From the NCBI GenBank assembly GCA_022844405.1, contig JALHLV010000009.1, positions 67,001 to 131,000 of the forward strand: a stretch of DNA of 64,000 nucleotides, written 5' to 3'. The DNA is from Sphingomonadales bacterium (GTDB lineage: Bacteria; Pseudomonadota; Alphaproteobacteria; SMXS01). A program made the translations under genes and the position numbers. The notes below the pieces were generated by a model. It saw nothing but the letters and a program-made list of their open reading frames with translations, was not told the DNA's origin and did not search any database. This document shows, in pieces, positions 32,943 to 41,304 of this stretch (within the stretch, counting starts at the first letter, position 1; each line of letters starts with the position of its first letter).

Positions 32943-34898
32943 TTACTGGCTGGCGACCCGTCCGCCAAGATGCTGGGCGAGGAAACGCTCCATCCGGTCG
33001 GCGACCGCCACGAACCGCTCCGGTGTGATCATGCCGTGGCCTTCGCCGGGCACCCACAGGGTCTCCACCGGCCGGCCCAGCGCATGCAGCCGCTGGGCCA
33101 TCCGCTCGCCGTGGTTCATCGGCACCCGGTCATCCTCGGCGCCGTGAATGATCAGCACGGGGTCGACGATCTTCTCGGCGTTCTGCAGCGGCGAGCGGCT
33201 GTTCATGTCGGCGACCGCGCCCGGCCGATCCGGATTGCCGGCGAAGTCGGTCCAGATGCTCACCGTGGGCGACAGCCAGGCGACCAGGCTGGCCAGGTCC
33301 GACGGGCCGTTCATGGAAATGCCCGCGACGAACCGGTCCGGCGCCTCGGCCAGGCCGACCAGCGCCGCCCATCCGCCATAGGAGGCGCCGCCGATGGCGA
33401 CATGGTCCTTGTCGACGATGCCCTGGGCGACGGCCCAGTCCAGCGCGTCGATCAGGTCGGTGTTCATCTTGCGCGAGAACTCGCCCCGCGCCGCGGCCAT
33501 GAACGCCTTGCCATAGCCGGTCGACCCCCGGTAGTTGACGTCGATCACCACATAGCCGCGGTTGGCGAGGAACTGGATCATCGGGTCGAAGCCCCAGTAG
33601 CTGCGCGCGAACGGGCCGCCATGGACCCAGACCACCGCCGGCAGGCGCTTGCCCTCGCCGCCGCGCGGCACGGTGACGTAACCATGCACCTTCAGCCCGT
33701 CGCGCGCCCGGAAATCGAACGGCTCGGTCCTGGCGAAGTCGTCGGTGTGACGGCCGCGCTCGTCCTTGTACAGCAGGCGCCGCTCGCCGGCCTGCCGGTC
33801 CACCAGCCAGGTCTCCAGCCGGCCCTGGTCCGACGCCACGTTGACCACCACCCGCCGGCCCATGGCGTCGAGATCCTCGATGGAGGCGACGGCGCGCGGG
33901 TCGTCGCCCGCCAGGTCACCCAGCGTGCTGCCCAGCACGGTGTCGAAATAGTGCGCCGCCCGGCGCGCCGGATAGGCCTCGGCCACCACCGGACGATTCT
34001 CGGGACCGGTGCGCCAGACCCATTCCACGTCGGCGTCGGGCTCGGCGTAGAGCACCTTCTCCTTGCCGTCGGCCAGCGAGAACCGGACCAGCGCCACCTT
34101 GTCGCGGCCCCGGTTGGACAGCGCCAGCACGCCGCCGCCGACGATCCGGTTGCCGATGAACTCGAAGGTCTCCTCGACCGCCACGTCGGCTTGCTTGACC
34201 CACTGGCCGCCGCGCAGCACGTCGATGGCGACGCCACCCGACGGCACACGCCTGGTGCGGGCGAACAGCCCGGCGTCGCGCAGCGCGTGCCAGTCGATCA
34301 CGTCGCCCGGATTGCGGGCGATCCGGGCCTCCTTGCCGTCCCGCAGATTGCGGCGATAGACGTCCATCAGGTCGCGGTCGCGCCGGTTGTCGCTGACCAG
34401 CAGGTCGCTGCCCCAGTACTGCTCGATCTCGGCGGTGACATTCTCGGGTGCCAGCGGCAGCGGCAGCGGGTCGGGATCCTCGAGCTTGACGAAATATGTC
34501 CGGAAGTGCTCATTGCCGATGGTATCGACGTCGAGGAACAGGGTCGTCGTTCCGGGACCCCAGCTGAGGTCCTGCGGCTTCATCGGCAGGTCGATGGCCC
34601 GCCGCTGGCGCGACGACAGCGTCTCGACGATCAGGTGCGTGCGGCCGTCCTGGGCCGGCTCCAGCCACGCCAGCATCTGGCCGTTGTCGGACAGCCGCCA
34701 AGCGTGGGGCTCGCGCTGCTCGCCGAACAATTCCTGACGGGTCAGGATTCGCGGCAGATGCACCTGCGCCAGCGCCTCGTGGGTGGCGGGCGCCTCCACA
34801 TAGGGATCGTCCTGCGTGCAGGCGACCAGGGCGACGGCGGCCGCACCCAGAAGCGGGCCGATCCAGTAGATGAGGCCGCGCTTCCTCGCCAATCGCAC
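32943..34898 (-). CDS. S9-family (prolyl oligopeptidase-like) lipoprotein peptidase
   Basis: A 651-residue protein. The hydrophobic start ends in VALVAC, a lipobox, so it is probably anchored in the outer membrane or periplasm. A central beta-propeller-like region is followed by an alpha/beta hydrolase domain with GGASYGG (catalytic Ser near 506), a GAEDDRVP loop for Asp and GEGHGM for His. It should cleave short peptides, possibly after proline or acidic residues. The start is GTG at 34898, three bases after the SDR stop; ribosome binding is weak, so coupling is likely. Function with the neighbours is not obvious. Confidence 0.9.
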   Translation of the reverse strand: MRLARKRGLIYWIGPLLGAAAVALVACTQDDPYVEAPATHEALAQVHLPRILTRQELFGEQREPHAWRLSDNGQMLAWLEPAQDGRTHLIVETLSSRQRRAIDLPMKPQDLSWGPGTTTLFLDVDTIGNEHFRTYFVKLEDPDPLPLPLAPENVTAEIEQYWGSDLLVSDNRRDRDLMDVYRRNLRDGKEARIARNPGDVIDWHALRDAGLFARTRRVPSGGVAIDVLRGGQWVKQADVAVEETFEFIGNRIVGGGVLALSNRGRDKVALVRFSLADGKEKVLYAEPDADVEWVWRTGPENRPVVAEAYPARRAAHYFDTVLGSTLGDLAGDDPRAVASIEDLDAMGRRVVVNVASDQGRLETWLVDRQAGERRLLYKDERGRHTDDFARTEPFDFRARDGLKVHGYVTVPRGGEGKRLPAVVWVHGGPFARSYWGFDPMIQFLANRGYVVIDVNYRGSTGYGKAFMAAARGEFSRKMNTDLIDALDWAVAQGIVDKDHVAIGGASYGGWAALVGLAEAPDRFVAGISMNGPSDLASLVAWLSPTVSIWTDFAGNPDRPGAVADMNSRSPLQNAEKIVDPVLIIHGAEDDRVPMNHGERMAQRLHALGRPVETLWVPGEGHGMITPERFVAVADRMERFLAQHLGGRVASQ

Positions 34899-34901
34899 CG
34901 C

Positions 34902-35687
34902 CTAGCGTTCGACCCGCATCGACGCGCCCAGATGGGTGCCGGCATCGACGAGGAGGGTTTCGCCCGTCGTGTGGCGGGCGCTCAACGCGAAATAGACGAT
35001 AGGCTCGGCCACCTCGACAGGCGTGCTGGCTTCCTTGAGCGGGTTGGCCTTCGCCACCGAGGCGCGTAGCTTCTCGAAGGCTTCGTCGCCCAGACCGGTG
35101 CGCAGCCAGCGCGTGTCGATGAAGCCCGGGCACACCGTGTTGACGCGGATTTCCGGTCCCAGCGCGCGGGCGAGCGACAGGGTCATGTTGTTGAGCGCGC
35201 CCTTCGAGGCGGCATAGGCGATGGAGCTGCCGACGCCGCGCACGCCCGCCAGCGACGACACGTTGACCACCGAACCGGCCCCCTGCTTCTGCATGGCCGG
35301 CACGACGGCGCGAGTCATCTGATAGGGGCCGATGACGTTGACCGCGTAGATGCGCTGGAAGTCGTCGGCGGTCAGGCCCTCGAGGTCATGATGGGCGACG
35401 AACTTGGAGGTGCCGGCGTTGTTGACCAGCACGTCGATGCGGCCCCACTTGTCGAGCGCGGCCTGCGCCATGCGGCGGCAGTCGGCGTCGACCGACACGT
35501 CGGCCTGCACCATCAGCGTCTCCACGCCAAGCGCCTTGCACGCGGCCTCCGCTTCCTTCGCCTCGGCCTCGCTCCTGGTGTAGTTGATCACCACGTTGCA
35601 GCCGCGCTTCGCCAGCTGCAGCGCCACCTCGGCGCCCACGCCCGTTGCCGAACCCGTGACGATCGCCACCTTCCCCTTGCCGTCCAT
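34902..35687 (-). CDS. SDR-family oxidoreductase (FabG-like)
   Basis: A 261-residue classical SDR: TGSATGVG near 11-18 for cofactor, NNAG, a Ser in VNVSSLAG, Y-x-x-x-K in IAYAASKGA, and NTVCPGFIDT. NYTRSEAEA after beta 2 has Arg, hinting at NADPH. It reduces a ketone or oxidises an alcohol of unknown identity. It is the first gene of a minus-strand unit with the S9 peptidase, divergent from tetR at 35851; the TetR operator lies between them and could control both. Confidence 0.9.
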   Translation of the reverse strand: MDGKGKVAIVTGSATGVGAEVALQLAKRGCNVVINYTRSEAEAKEAEAACKALGVETLMVQADVSVDADCRRMAQAALDKWGRIDVLVNNAGTSKFVAHHDLEGLTADDFQRIYAVNVIGPYQMTRAVVPAMQKQGAGSVVNVSSLAGVRGVGSSIAYAASKGALNNMTLSLARALGPEIRVNTVCPGFIDTRWLRTGLGDEAFEKLRASVAKANPLKEASTPVEVAEPIVYFALSARHTTGETLLVDAGTHLGASMRVER

Positions 35688-35790
35688 CCAATCCCCTTCC
35701 TCGCCCGCAGCCGGACCCGTTTCGGTTCAGCGCCAGTCTAGGGACAGCAAGGGGTCCGGTAAATCGGCAACATTGCTGGAATCGGTGCGG

Positions 35791-35820
35791 TTGACAGCGT
35801 TTCCACTTCCGCCGCATAGT
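35791..35820 (+). promoter_or_regulatory. Promoter of the TetR-RND efflux operon
   Basis: TTGACA (35791-35796), an 18-base spacer and CATAGT (35815-35820). The -35 box is perfect. Transcription would begin about 35827, inside the palindromic operator, so repression by steric block is expected. Confidence 0.55.
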
Positions 35821-35823
35821 GAC

Positions 35824-35839
35824 ACTAACGAACGTTAGT
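35824..35839 (+). promoter_or_regulatory. Palindromic operator, probably for the TetR regulator
   Basis: ACTAACG-AA-CGTTAGT is an inverted repeat with perfect seven-base arms. Its position directly after the -10 box and 11 bases before tetR fits autorepression. Similar AACG/CGTT palindromes are common for AcrR-type regulators of RND pumps. Confidence 0.65.
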
Positions 35840-35850
35840 TAGGCTTGAGC

Positions 35851-36453
35851 ATGTCCACCGTGATCGCATCCGACTTTTCGACCCGCGACCGCGTCGCCGC
35901 CGTCGCGGCGTCGTTGTTCTCCGAACGCGGCTTCGCCGGCGTCTCCATGCGTGACATCGCCGAGGCGGTCGGCATCAAGGCGGCCAGCCTCTACAACCAC
36001 TACGCCGACAAGGAAGCGCTCTATTTCGCGGCGCTGGCGCAGGTCTTCAGCCGGCGCGCCGCGCTGGTCGAGGACGCGCTGAGGGCAACCGGTGCGCCGC
36101 GCGAGCGGCTGAAGGCGATGGTGTCGGCGCTGGTGCAGGCGACGGCCGGCGATCCGGTCGCCGCGCGGCTGCTGCAGCGCGAACTGCTCGACGGCGACAT
36201 CAAGCGGTTCGAGCGGCTTGTGGCCGATGTGTTTGGCCGGCCATTCGCGCACATGACGGCGCTGCTGACCGAACTGGCCCCCGGCGGCGACGGCGCGCAG
36301 ACCGCCGCCTACCTGATCTCGCTGATCCACGGCTATTGCGTGTTCGCGCCGATCTTCCCGGCGCTCGATCCGACGCTGACCACCGATACCTCGGTGCTGG
36401 CCGACAATCTGGCCGAGGAGTTGCTTGGCCGCATGGAAAGGCCGCACCCATGA
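35851..36453 (+). CDS. TetR/AcrR-family transcriptional regulator
   Basis: A 200-residue regulator. FSERGFAGVSMRDIAEAVGIKAASLYNHYADKEALYFAAL is the TetR helix-turn-helix block (about residues 22-60); the rest is a helical ligand-binding and dimer domain. It likely represses its own operon until an efflux substrate binds. The ATG at 35851 is preferred over a TTG two codons earlier. Its stop overlaps the ATG of the membrane-fusion protein gene, confirming that it is co-transcribed with the pump it should control. Confidence 0.92.
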   Translation: MSTVIASDFSTRDRVAAVAASLFSERGFAGVSMRDIAEAVGIKAASLYNHYADKEALYFAALAQVFSRRAALVEDALRATGAPRERLKAMVSALVQATAGDPVAARLLQRELLDGDIKRFERLVADVFGRPFAHMTALLTELAPGGDGAQTAAYLISLIHGYCVFAPIFPALDPTLTTDTSVLADNLAEELLGRMERPHP

Positions 36454-37538
36454 TCCGCCACGCTGCCGTGCTTCTGCTCGCCGCCCTCGCCGCCGCCTGC
36501 GGTGACGGCCAGTCCGCGACGGCGCCCGCCGCCGAGCCGGTGATGCTGGGCACCGCCATGGTCCGCGCCGAGGACGTGGTCAACCCGATCCTGGCGACCG
36601 GCGAGGTCCATGCCGACAAGATCACCGAGATCAAGCCCAGGGTCGACGGCACCATCGACGCCGTGTTCGTCGACGTGGGCGACCGGGTGACCATGGGCCA
36701 GCCGCTTTTCCGGACGCGGCAGGCCGACTATCGCAACCGCCTGGCCGAGCAGGAGCAGGCACTGGCACTCGCCCAGGCCGAGCTGAAGCAGGCCTCGGGC
36801 GACCTGGAGCGCGCGGTATCGTTGCGCGGCAAGGGCGTCGTCTCGCAGGGCCGCATGGACGAGGTGCAGGCCCGCTTCGACACCGCCCGCGCCCGGCTGG
36901 GCATGGCCGACGCCTCGCTGGCGCAGGCCCGCCAGAACCTTGCCGACGCCACCGTCACCGCGCCTTATGACGGCATCGTCACCGGCCGCTTCGTCGACGA
37001 GGGCACCATGATCCAGGTGGCGACGTCGAACACGCCGGTGCTCGAGGTGGCCAAGCTGGACACGGTCGAGGTGATCGCCCAGGTGGCCGCCGTCCACCTG
37101 CCGAGGCTGGCGTCCCAGACGCGGGTGACGGTGGCCGTCGAGGGCGTGCCGGTGCCGGTCGAGGCCACGCTGGGCGTGATCAACGACAAGGTCGACGCCC
37201 GCACCAGAAGCGTGGAAATCAGGCTCCACCTGCCCAACCCGGACCTGGCCATCAAGCCCGGACTGTTCGCCAAGCTGACGCTGCATCCGGCGCCGCGGCG
37301 CGCGGCCGTGCTGGAGCGCGCGGCGGTGCTCGGTCCGGCCGGCGACACCTACGTCTATGTGCAGCAGGGCAATGTGGCCAGGCGCAAGACCGTGCAGGTC
37401 CGTGATGTGGACGCGGCGCTGGTCGAGGTGCTGTCGGGCCTGAAGCCGGGCGAGGCCGCGCTGGCCGGCCCGGCGCTGGCCGAGGTCAAGGACGGCACGC
37501 CCGTCACCACCCGGGAGACGGCCGATGGGTCTCGCTGA
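36450..37538 (+). CDS. RND efflux membrane-fusion (periplasmic adaptor) protein
   Basis: A 362-residue adaptor. The start MIRHAAVLLLAALAAAC is a lipoprotein signal with Cys16/17. Next come a barrel-sandwich/lipoyl-like half (VDGTIDAVFVDVGDRVTMGQPLF), a helical hairpin (about 90-145, LAEQEQALALAQAELKQ and so on), the second lipoyl half (VTAPYDGIVTGRFVDEGTMI) and beta-barrel and membrane-proximal domains. It links the inner-membrane pump to an outer-membrane channel, which is not encoded nearby. The ATG overlaps the tetR stop; its own end overlaps the pump gene by 14 bases. Confidence 0.93.
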   Translation: MIRHAAVLLLAALAAACGDGQSATAPAAEPVMLGTAMVRAEDVVNPILATGEVHADKITEIKPRVDGTIDAVFVDVGDRVTMGQPLFRTRQADYRNRLAEQEQALALAQAELKQASGDLERAVSLRGKGVVSQGRMDEVQARFDTARARLGMADASLAQARQNLADATVTAPYDGIVTGRFVDEGTMIQVATSNTPVLEVAKLDTVEVIAQVAAVHLPRLASQTRVTVAVEGVPVPVEATLGVINDKVDARTRSVEIRLHLPNPDLAIKPGLFAKLTLHPAPRRAAVLERAAVLGPAGDTYVYVQQGNVARRKTVQVRDVDAALVEVLSGLKPGEAALAGPALAEVKDGTPVTTRETADGSR

Positions 37539-40500
37539 TTTCTGCATCAGGCGGCCGGTCTTCGCGGTCATGCTGATCGCGGGTCTGGTGGCGCTGGGCG
37601 CGCTGTCGCTGGGCCGCGTCGGCATCGACCTGTTCCCCCGCGTGGAGTACCCGTTCGTCGCCGTCTCGACCGTGCTGGAAGGCGCCACGCCGGAAACCAT
37701 CGAGACTGAGGTCACCGATCCGATCGAGGAGAAGCTCAACACCATTGCCGGCATCAAGACGATGCGCTCGGTCAGCTCGGAAGGCCTGAGCCAGATCTTC
37801 ATCGAGTTCGAGCTGTCGGAGGACGTCGACACCAAGAGCCAGGAGGTTCGCGACAAGATCGCGCTGGCGCGGGGCGACATCCCGAAGGAAACCGAGCCTC
37901 CCATCGTCGACAAGGTCGATCCGGATTCCGAACCGATCATGTCGGTGCTGGTGGCGGGCGATCTGCCGATTCGCGACCTCACCCTCTATGCCGACGACAC
38001 GGTGAAGGAGGCCCTGCAGCGCATTCCCGGTGTCGGCTCGGTGGAGTTGGTCGGCGGCCGCGACCGCGAGGTGCGGGTCTGGCTCGACATCGACAAGCTG
38101 CGCGGATTCGGCGTCTCGGCCCAGCAGGTGATCGCCGCCATCGGCTCGGAGCACGCCGAGATTCCCGGCGGCCGGCTCGAGTCCGGCGGCGGCACCCGCG
38201 AATTCTCGGTCAAGACCAAGGGCGAGGTCGAATCCGTCGCCGAGTTCGGCAACGTGGCGGTCGCCTTCCGCGACGGGTCGCCGATCTGGCTGCGCGACGT
38301 CGCCCGGGTCGAGGACGGCATGGAGGACGAGCGCACCTATGCCGAGCTGGGCGGCAAGCGCGGGGTGTCGCTCGAGATCAGGCGGCAGTCCGGCAAGAAC
38401 ACGGTGGCCGTCGCCGAGGCCGTGCGCGCGGCGTTGGACGAACTCCAGGCGGAAGCGCCCGCGGGCGTGCGAATGGTCGTCGCCAAGGACGTGGCCCGCT
38501 TCATCCAGTCGTCGATCCGCGACGTCACGATGGACATGGTGCTGGGCGGCCTGCTGGCGGTTGTCATCACCTTCCTGTTCCTGCTCAACCCGCGCAGCAC
38601 GGTGATCGTCGCCATCGCCATTCCCACGTCGATCGTCTCGACCTTCTTCGCCTTCTATGTCTGCGGCTTCACCCTCAACATGCTGACCATGATGGCGCTG
38701 TCGGTCTCGGTGGGCCTGCTGGTCGACGACGCCATCGTCGTGGTCGAGAGCATCCACCGGCTGATCGAGGAGGGGAAGCCGCCCATGGAGGCCGCCGCCG
38801 AAGGCGTGCGCCGGGTCGGCGCGGCGGTGCTCGCGGGCACCCTCACCGTGATCGCCGTGTTCGTGCCGATCGCCTTCATGGATGGCCTGGTCGGATCGTT
38901 TTTCTTCCAGTACGGCCTCACCGTCTCGTTCGCGGTGGCGGTATCGTTCCTGGTGTCGATGACGCTGACGCCCATGCTCAGCTCGCGCTTTCTGAAGAAG
39001 CACGATGGGCACGGCGGCCTGCTGCAGCGGCTCGAGGGCCTTCATGTGCGGCTGGAGCAGATGTACGGCCGCATGCTCGACGCGACCCTGCGCCGCCGCT
39101 GGGTCGCCATGGTGGCGCTGTTCGTGGCGGTCGCGCTGGGCATTGTCGTCGCCCTTCAGGTGCCCAACGAGTTCATGCCGCAGACCGACCGGAGCGAGTT
39201 CACCGCCGAGATCCAGTTGCCGCTTGGCACCGGCCTCGAGCAGACCCGCCAGGTGGCGCAGGCCATTGCCCGCGACGTCGAGAAAATCGACGGCGTCACG
39301 TCGGTGTTCCTGACCGTCGGCGCCGGCGTGCAGAACAAGGTGAACAAGGCCGATTTCTATGTGGGCCTGGCGCCCAAGCATGACCGCGACCTCACCCAGT
39401 TCCAGATCATGGACAAGGTCCGCTCGGCCATACGCCGGCATGGCGGCGCCTTGAAGTCGGTGAAGCTGGCCGAGATTCCATGGGTTTCGGGCGGCGCGGG
39501 CGCGGCGCAGCCCATCGACCAGATGTTCCAGGGCCAGGACCTGCGCGAGCTGGACCGGCTGGCGCAGGAGCTGGCCTCGAAGATGCGCCCCCTGCCCGTC
39601 TTCCAGGACGTGAAGACGTCGTTCGAGGCCGGCAAGCCCGAGCTTCAGGTGCATGTGGACCGGCAGACCGCCGCCGATCTGGGCGTGTCGGTCGATCGGC
39701 TTGCGGGCACGGTGCGCGCGCTGGTCGGCGGCGTCGACGTCGGCACCTACCAGGAGGGCGGCGAGCGCTACGACGTCCGGGTGCGGCTGGAGGAAGCGCA
39801 GCGCGACGACCTCGCGCGGCTGAGCCTGCTGCAGGTCCCCAATGCGAGGGGCGACCTGGTCGACCTCGACAACGTGGCCAGCCTGACCATCGGCAACGGA
39901 CCCGTCGAAATCACGCGCATGGACCGCAGCCGCATGGTCGGGGTAACCGGCGCCAACAGCACCGGGATCACATTGGGCCAGGCCGACGCCGAGCTGCACC
40001 GGCTGGTGTCGGAGATGGACATCCCCGCCGGCTATTCGGTGCGGTCGGAGGGCATGGTCAAGACCATGAAGGAGTCCACAGCCGCCATCGGCTTCGCCTT
40101 CCTGATGGCGCTGCTGGTGATCTACATGGTCCTCGCCAGCCAGTTCGACAGCTTCGTGCAGCCGGCGATCATGATGCTGTGCGCGCCGCTCGCCTTCATC
40201 GGCGCGTTTCTGCTGATCTGGCTCGACGGCAGCGGCCTCAGCCTGTTTGCGCAGATCGGCCTCGTCGTGCTGATGGGCCTGGTGATGAAGAACGGCATCC
40301 TGCTGGTCGAGTACGCCAACCAGTTCCGCGAGCGCGGCCTCAATGCGGCCGATGCCATGCGCGCCGCCGCCCCGCTGCGGCTGCGGCCGATCCTGATGAC
40401 CGCGCTGGCGGCGGTATTCGGCATGATCCCGATCGCGCTGGCCACCTCGGACGGTGCCGAATGGCGCCGTCCGATGGGTGTGCTGGTGATCGGCGGCCTG

Positions 40501-40626
40501 CTGTCGTCCACCTTCCTGACGCTGCTGATCGTGCCCGTCGCCTATACGCTGATGGCCGACGCCGGCACGCCGGTGAAGCGGCTGGCGCGCCGCCTGCTGC
40601 GGTGGCGTCCCGCGCCCGCCGAATGA
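37525..40626 (+). CDS. RND-family efflux transporter
   Basis: A 1033-residue inner-membrane proton-driven pump, normal length for the family. The N-terminus CIRRPVFAVMLIAGLVALG is TM1; two large periplasmic loops follow TM1 and TM7; VGLLVDDAIVVVESI holds the paired Asp of the TM4 proton relay (near 401-402); PTSIVSTFFAFY, LTPMLSS and QIGLVVLMGLVMKNGILLVEYANQ are further conserved membrane segments. It resembles HAE-1/MdtB-like multidrug pumps. The substrate cannot be read from sequence; the autoregulated operon suggests a toxic small molecule. Confidence 0.94.
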   Translation: MGLADFCIRRPVFAVMLIAGLVALGALSLGRVGIDLFPRVEYPFVAVSTVLEGATPETIETEVTDPIEEKLNTIAGIKTMRSVSSEGLSQIFIEFELSEDVDTKSQEVRDKIALARGDIPKETEPPIVDKVDPDSEPIMSVLVAGDLPIRDLTLYADDTVKEALQRIPGVGSVELVGGRDREVRVWLDIDKLRGFGVSAQQVIAAIGSEHAEIPGGRLESGGGTREFSVKTKGEVESVAEFGNVAVAFRDGSPIWLRDVARVEDGMEDERTYAELGGKRGVSLEIRRQSGKNTVAVAEAVRAALDELQAEAPAGVRMVVAKDVARFIQSSIRDVTMDMVLGGLLAVVITFLFLLNPRSTVIVAIAIPTSIVSTFFAFYVCGFTLNMLTMMALSVSVGLLVDDAIVVVESIHRLIEEGKPPMEAAAEGVRRVGAAVLAGTLTVIAVFVPIAFMDGLVGSFFFQYGLTVSFAVAVSFLVSMTLTPMLSSRFLKKHDGHGGLLQRLEGLHVRLEQMYGRMLDATLRRRWVAMVALFVAVALGIVVALQVPNEFMPQTDRSEFTAEIQLPLGTGLEQTRQVAQAIARDVEKIDGVTSVFLTVGAGVQNKVNKADFYVGLAPKHDRDLTQFQIMDKVRSAIRRHGGALKSVKLAEIPWVSGGAGAAQPIDQMFQGQDLRELDRLAQELASKMRPLPVFQDVKTSFEAGKPELQVHVDRQTAADLGVSVDRLAGTVRALVGGVDVGTYQEGGERYDVRVRLEEAQRDDLARLSLLQVPNARGDLVDLDNVASLTIGNGPVEITRMDRSRMVGVTGANSTGITLGQADAELHRLVSEMDIPAGYSVRSEGMVKTMKESTAAIGFAFLMALLVIYMVLASQFDSFVQPAIMMLCAPLAFIGAFLLIWLDGSGLSLFAQIGLVVLMGLVMKNGILLVEYANQFRERGLNAADAMRAAAPLRLRPILMTALAAVFGMIPIALATSDGAEWRRPMGVLVIGGLLSSTFLTLLIVPVAYTLMADAGTPVKRLARRLLRWRPAPAE

Positions 40627-40628
40627 CT

Positions 40629-40958
40629 CTAGTCGATGGCGTAGATGCCGGTGAGCACGGTGCCCTCGGGCATGTCGTCGGCGGCCCGGATCGCCACGTT
40701 GCGGGCCTGGACCATGACGCAGTCGCCATAACCCACCGCGCCCTCGTTGCCGTCGTAACTGATCCGCGCGGTCGCCTTCGCGTCGGCATCGAGGCAGATC
40801 CTCACATCATCGGTCTCGGCGAGGTCGACGAGTTGCATGATCGCGCCCTGCCTCACCTCGAACGGCGACGGCAGTGTGCCATCCGCGATCCAGGACGGCG
40901 CCCCGATGGCCAGGGCGCAAAGCGCCGTCACGGAGACGATCCCCAGCAAGTTCTGCAT
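40629..40958 (-). CDS. Small secreted protein of unknown function
   Basis: A 109-residue protein. The first 25 residues (MQNLLGIVSVTALCALAIGAPS) look like a Sec signal peptide. The mature part, about 85 residues, has two cysteines (RICLDAD and YGDCVMV) that could form a disulphide and is beta-rich (MPEGTVLTGIYAID at the end). I recognise no family. It is convergent with the RND pump, two bases apart at the stops. The FNR-type box at 41139 is about 180 bases upstream and could affect it. Confidence 0.7.
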   Translation of the reverse strand: MQNLLGIVSVTALCALAIGAPSWIADGTLPSPFEVRQGAIMQLVDLAETDDVRICLDADAKATARISYDGNEGAVGYGDCVMVQARNVAIRAADDMPEGTVLTGIYAID

Positions 40959-41138
40959 CCGCTCTTCCCCACGATTTCGGCTTGCGCGATCCTAGCGCGG
41001 GAAAGCGCCGACAATTTGGCGATGCAACCGGTGGTAGAAGTGGCGCAAACCGCCGGTTCCTGCGGCGCGCCTTCCGGAATGTGCCCGAACCGTGACATGC
41101 CCGCCCATTCGATGGCCGGCGTCTTGCAGGCGGCCCAT

Positions 41139-41152
41139 TGATCGCGATCAAT
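41139..41152. promoter_or_regulatory. Perfect FNR/CRP-type box
   Basis: TTGATCGCGATCAA is an exact match to TTGAT-N4-ATCAA, the FNR/FixK consensus, in the gene-free stretch 40959-41303. By chance such a match is not expected in 64 kb of GC-rich DNA. It may control a plus-strand RNA ending at the terminator at 41274, or the small secreted protein gene on the minus strand. Confidence 0.5.
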
Positions 41153-41273
41153 GACCGCGATGCCGGACCGGTGTCTGGTTCCCCTGTCACGCGGTAACCA
41201 TCCCGCGTGGGACCTCCGGAACGGTACACTGAGCATACCCGCCAGACGCTTCCCGCACCGTGCCGTTCCCGAC
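41153..41273 (+). ncRNA. Candidate small RNA between an FNR box and a terminator
   Basis: No credible coding frame lies on the plus strand here, yet the region is bounded by an FNR-type box and a strong plus-strand terminator. A hairpin, CACGCGG...CCGCGTG, lies at about 41188-41209. A TACACT at 41225-41230 could be a -10 box. The exact 5' end is unknown; this is an inference from flanking signals. Confidence 0.3.
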
Positions 41274-41304
41274 TGGCCCCGGCCTTCCCGCCGGGGCCAT
41301 TTTT
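41274..41304 (+). terminator. Strong rho-independent terminator without an obvious gene
   Basis: TGGCCCCGG (41274-41282) and CCGGGGCCA (41291-41299) form nine pairs with an eight-base loop, followed by TTTTT. The T-run is on the plus strand, although the genes on either side run on the minus strand. Confidence 0.75.
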
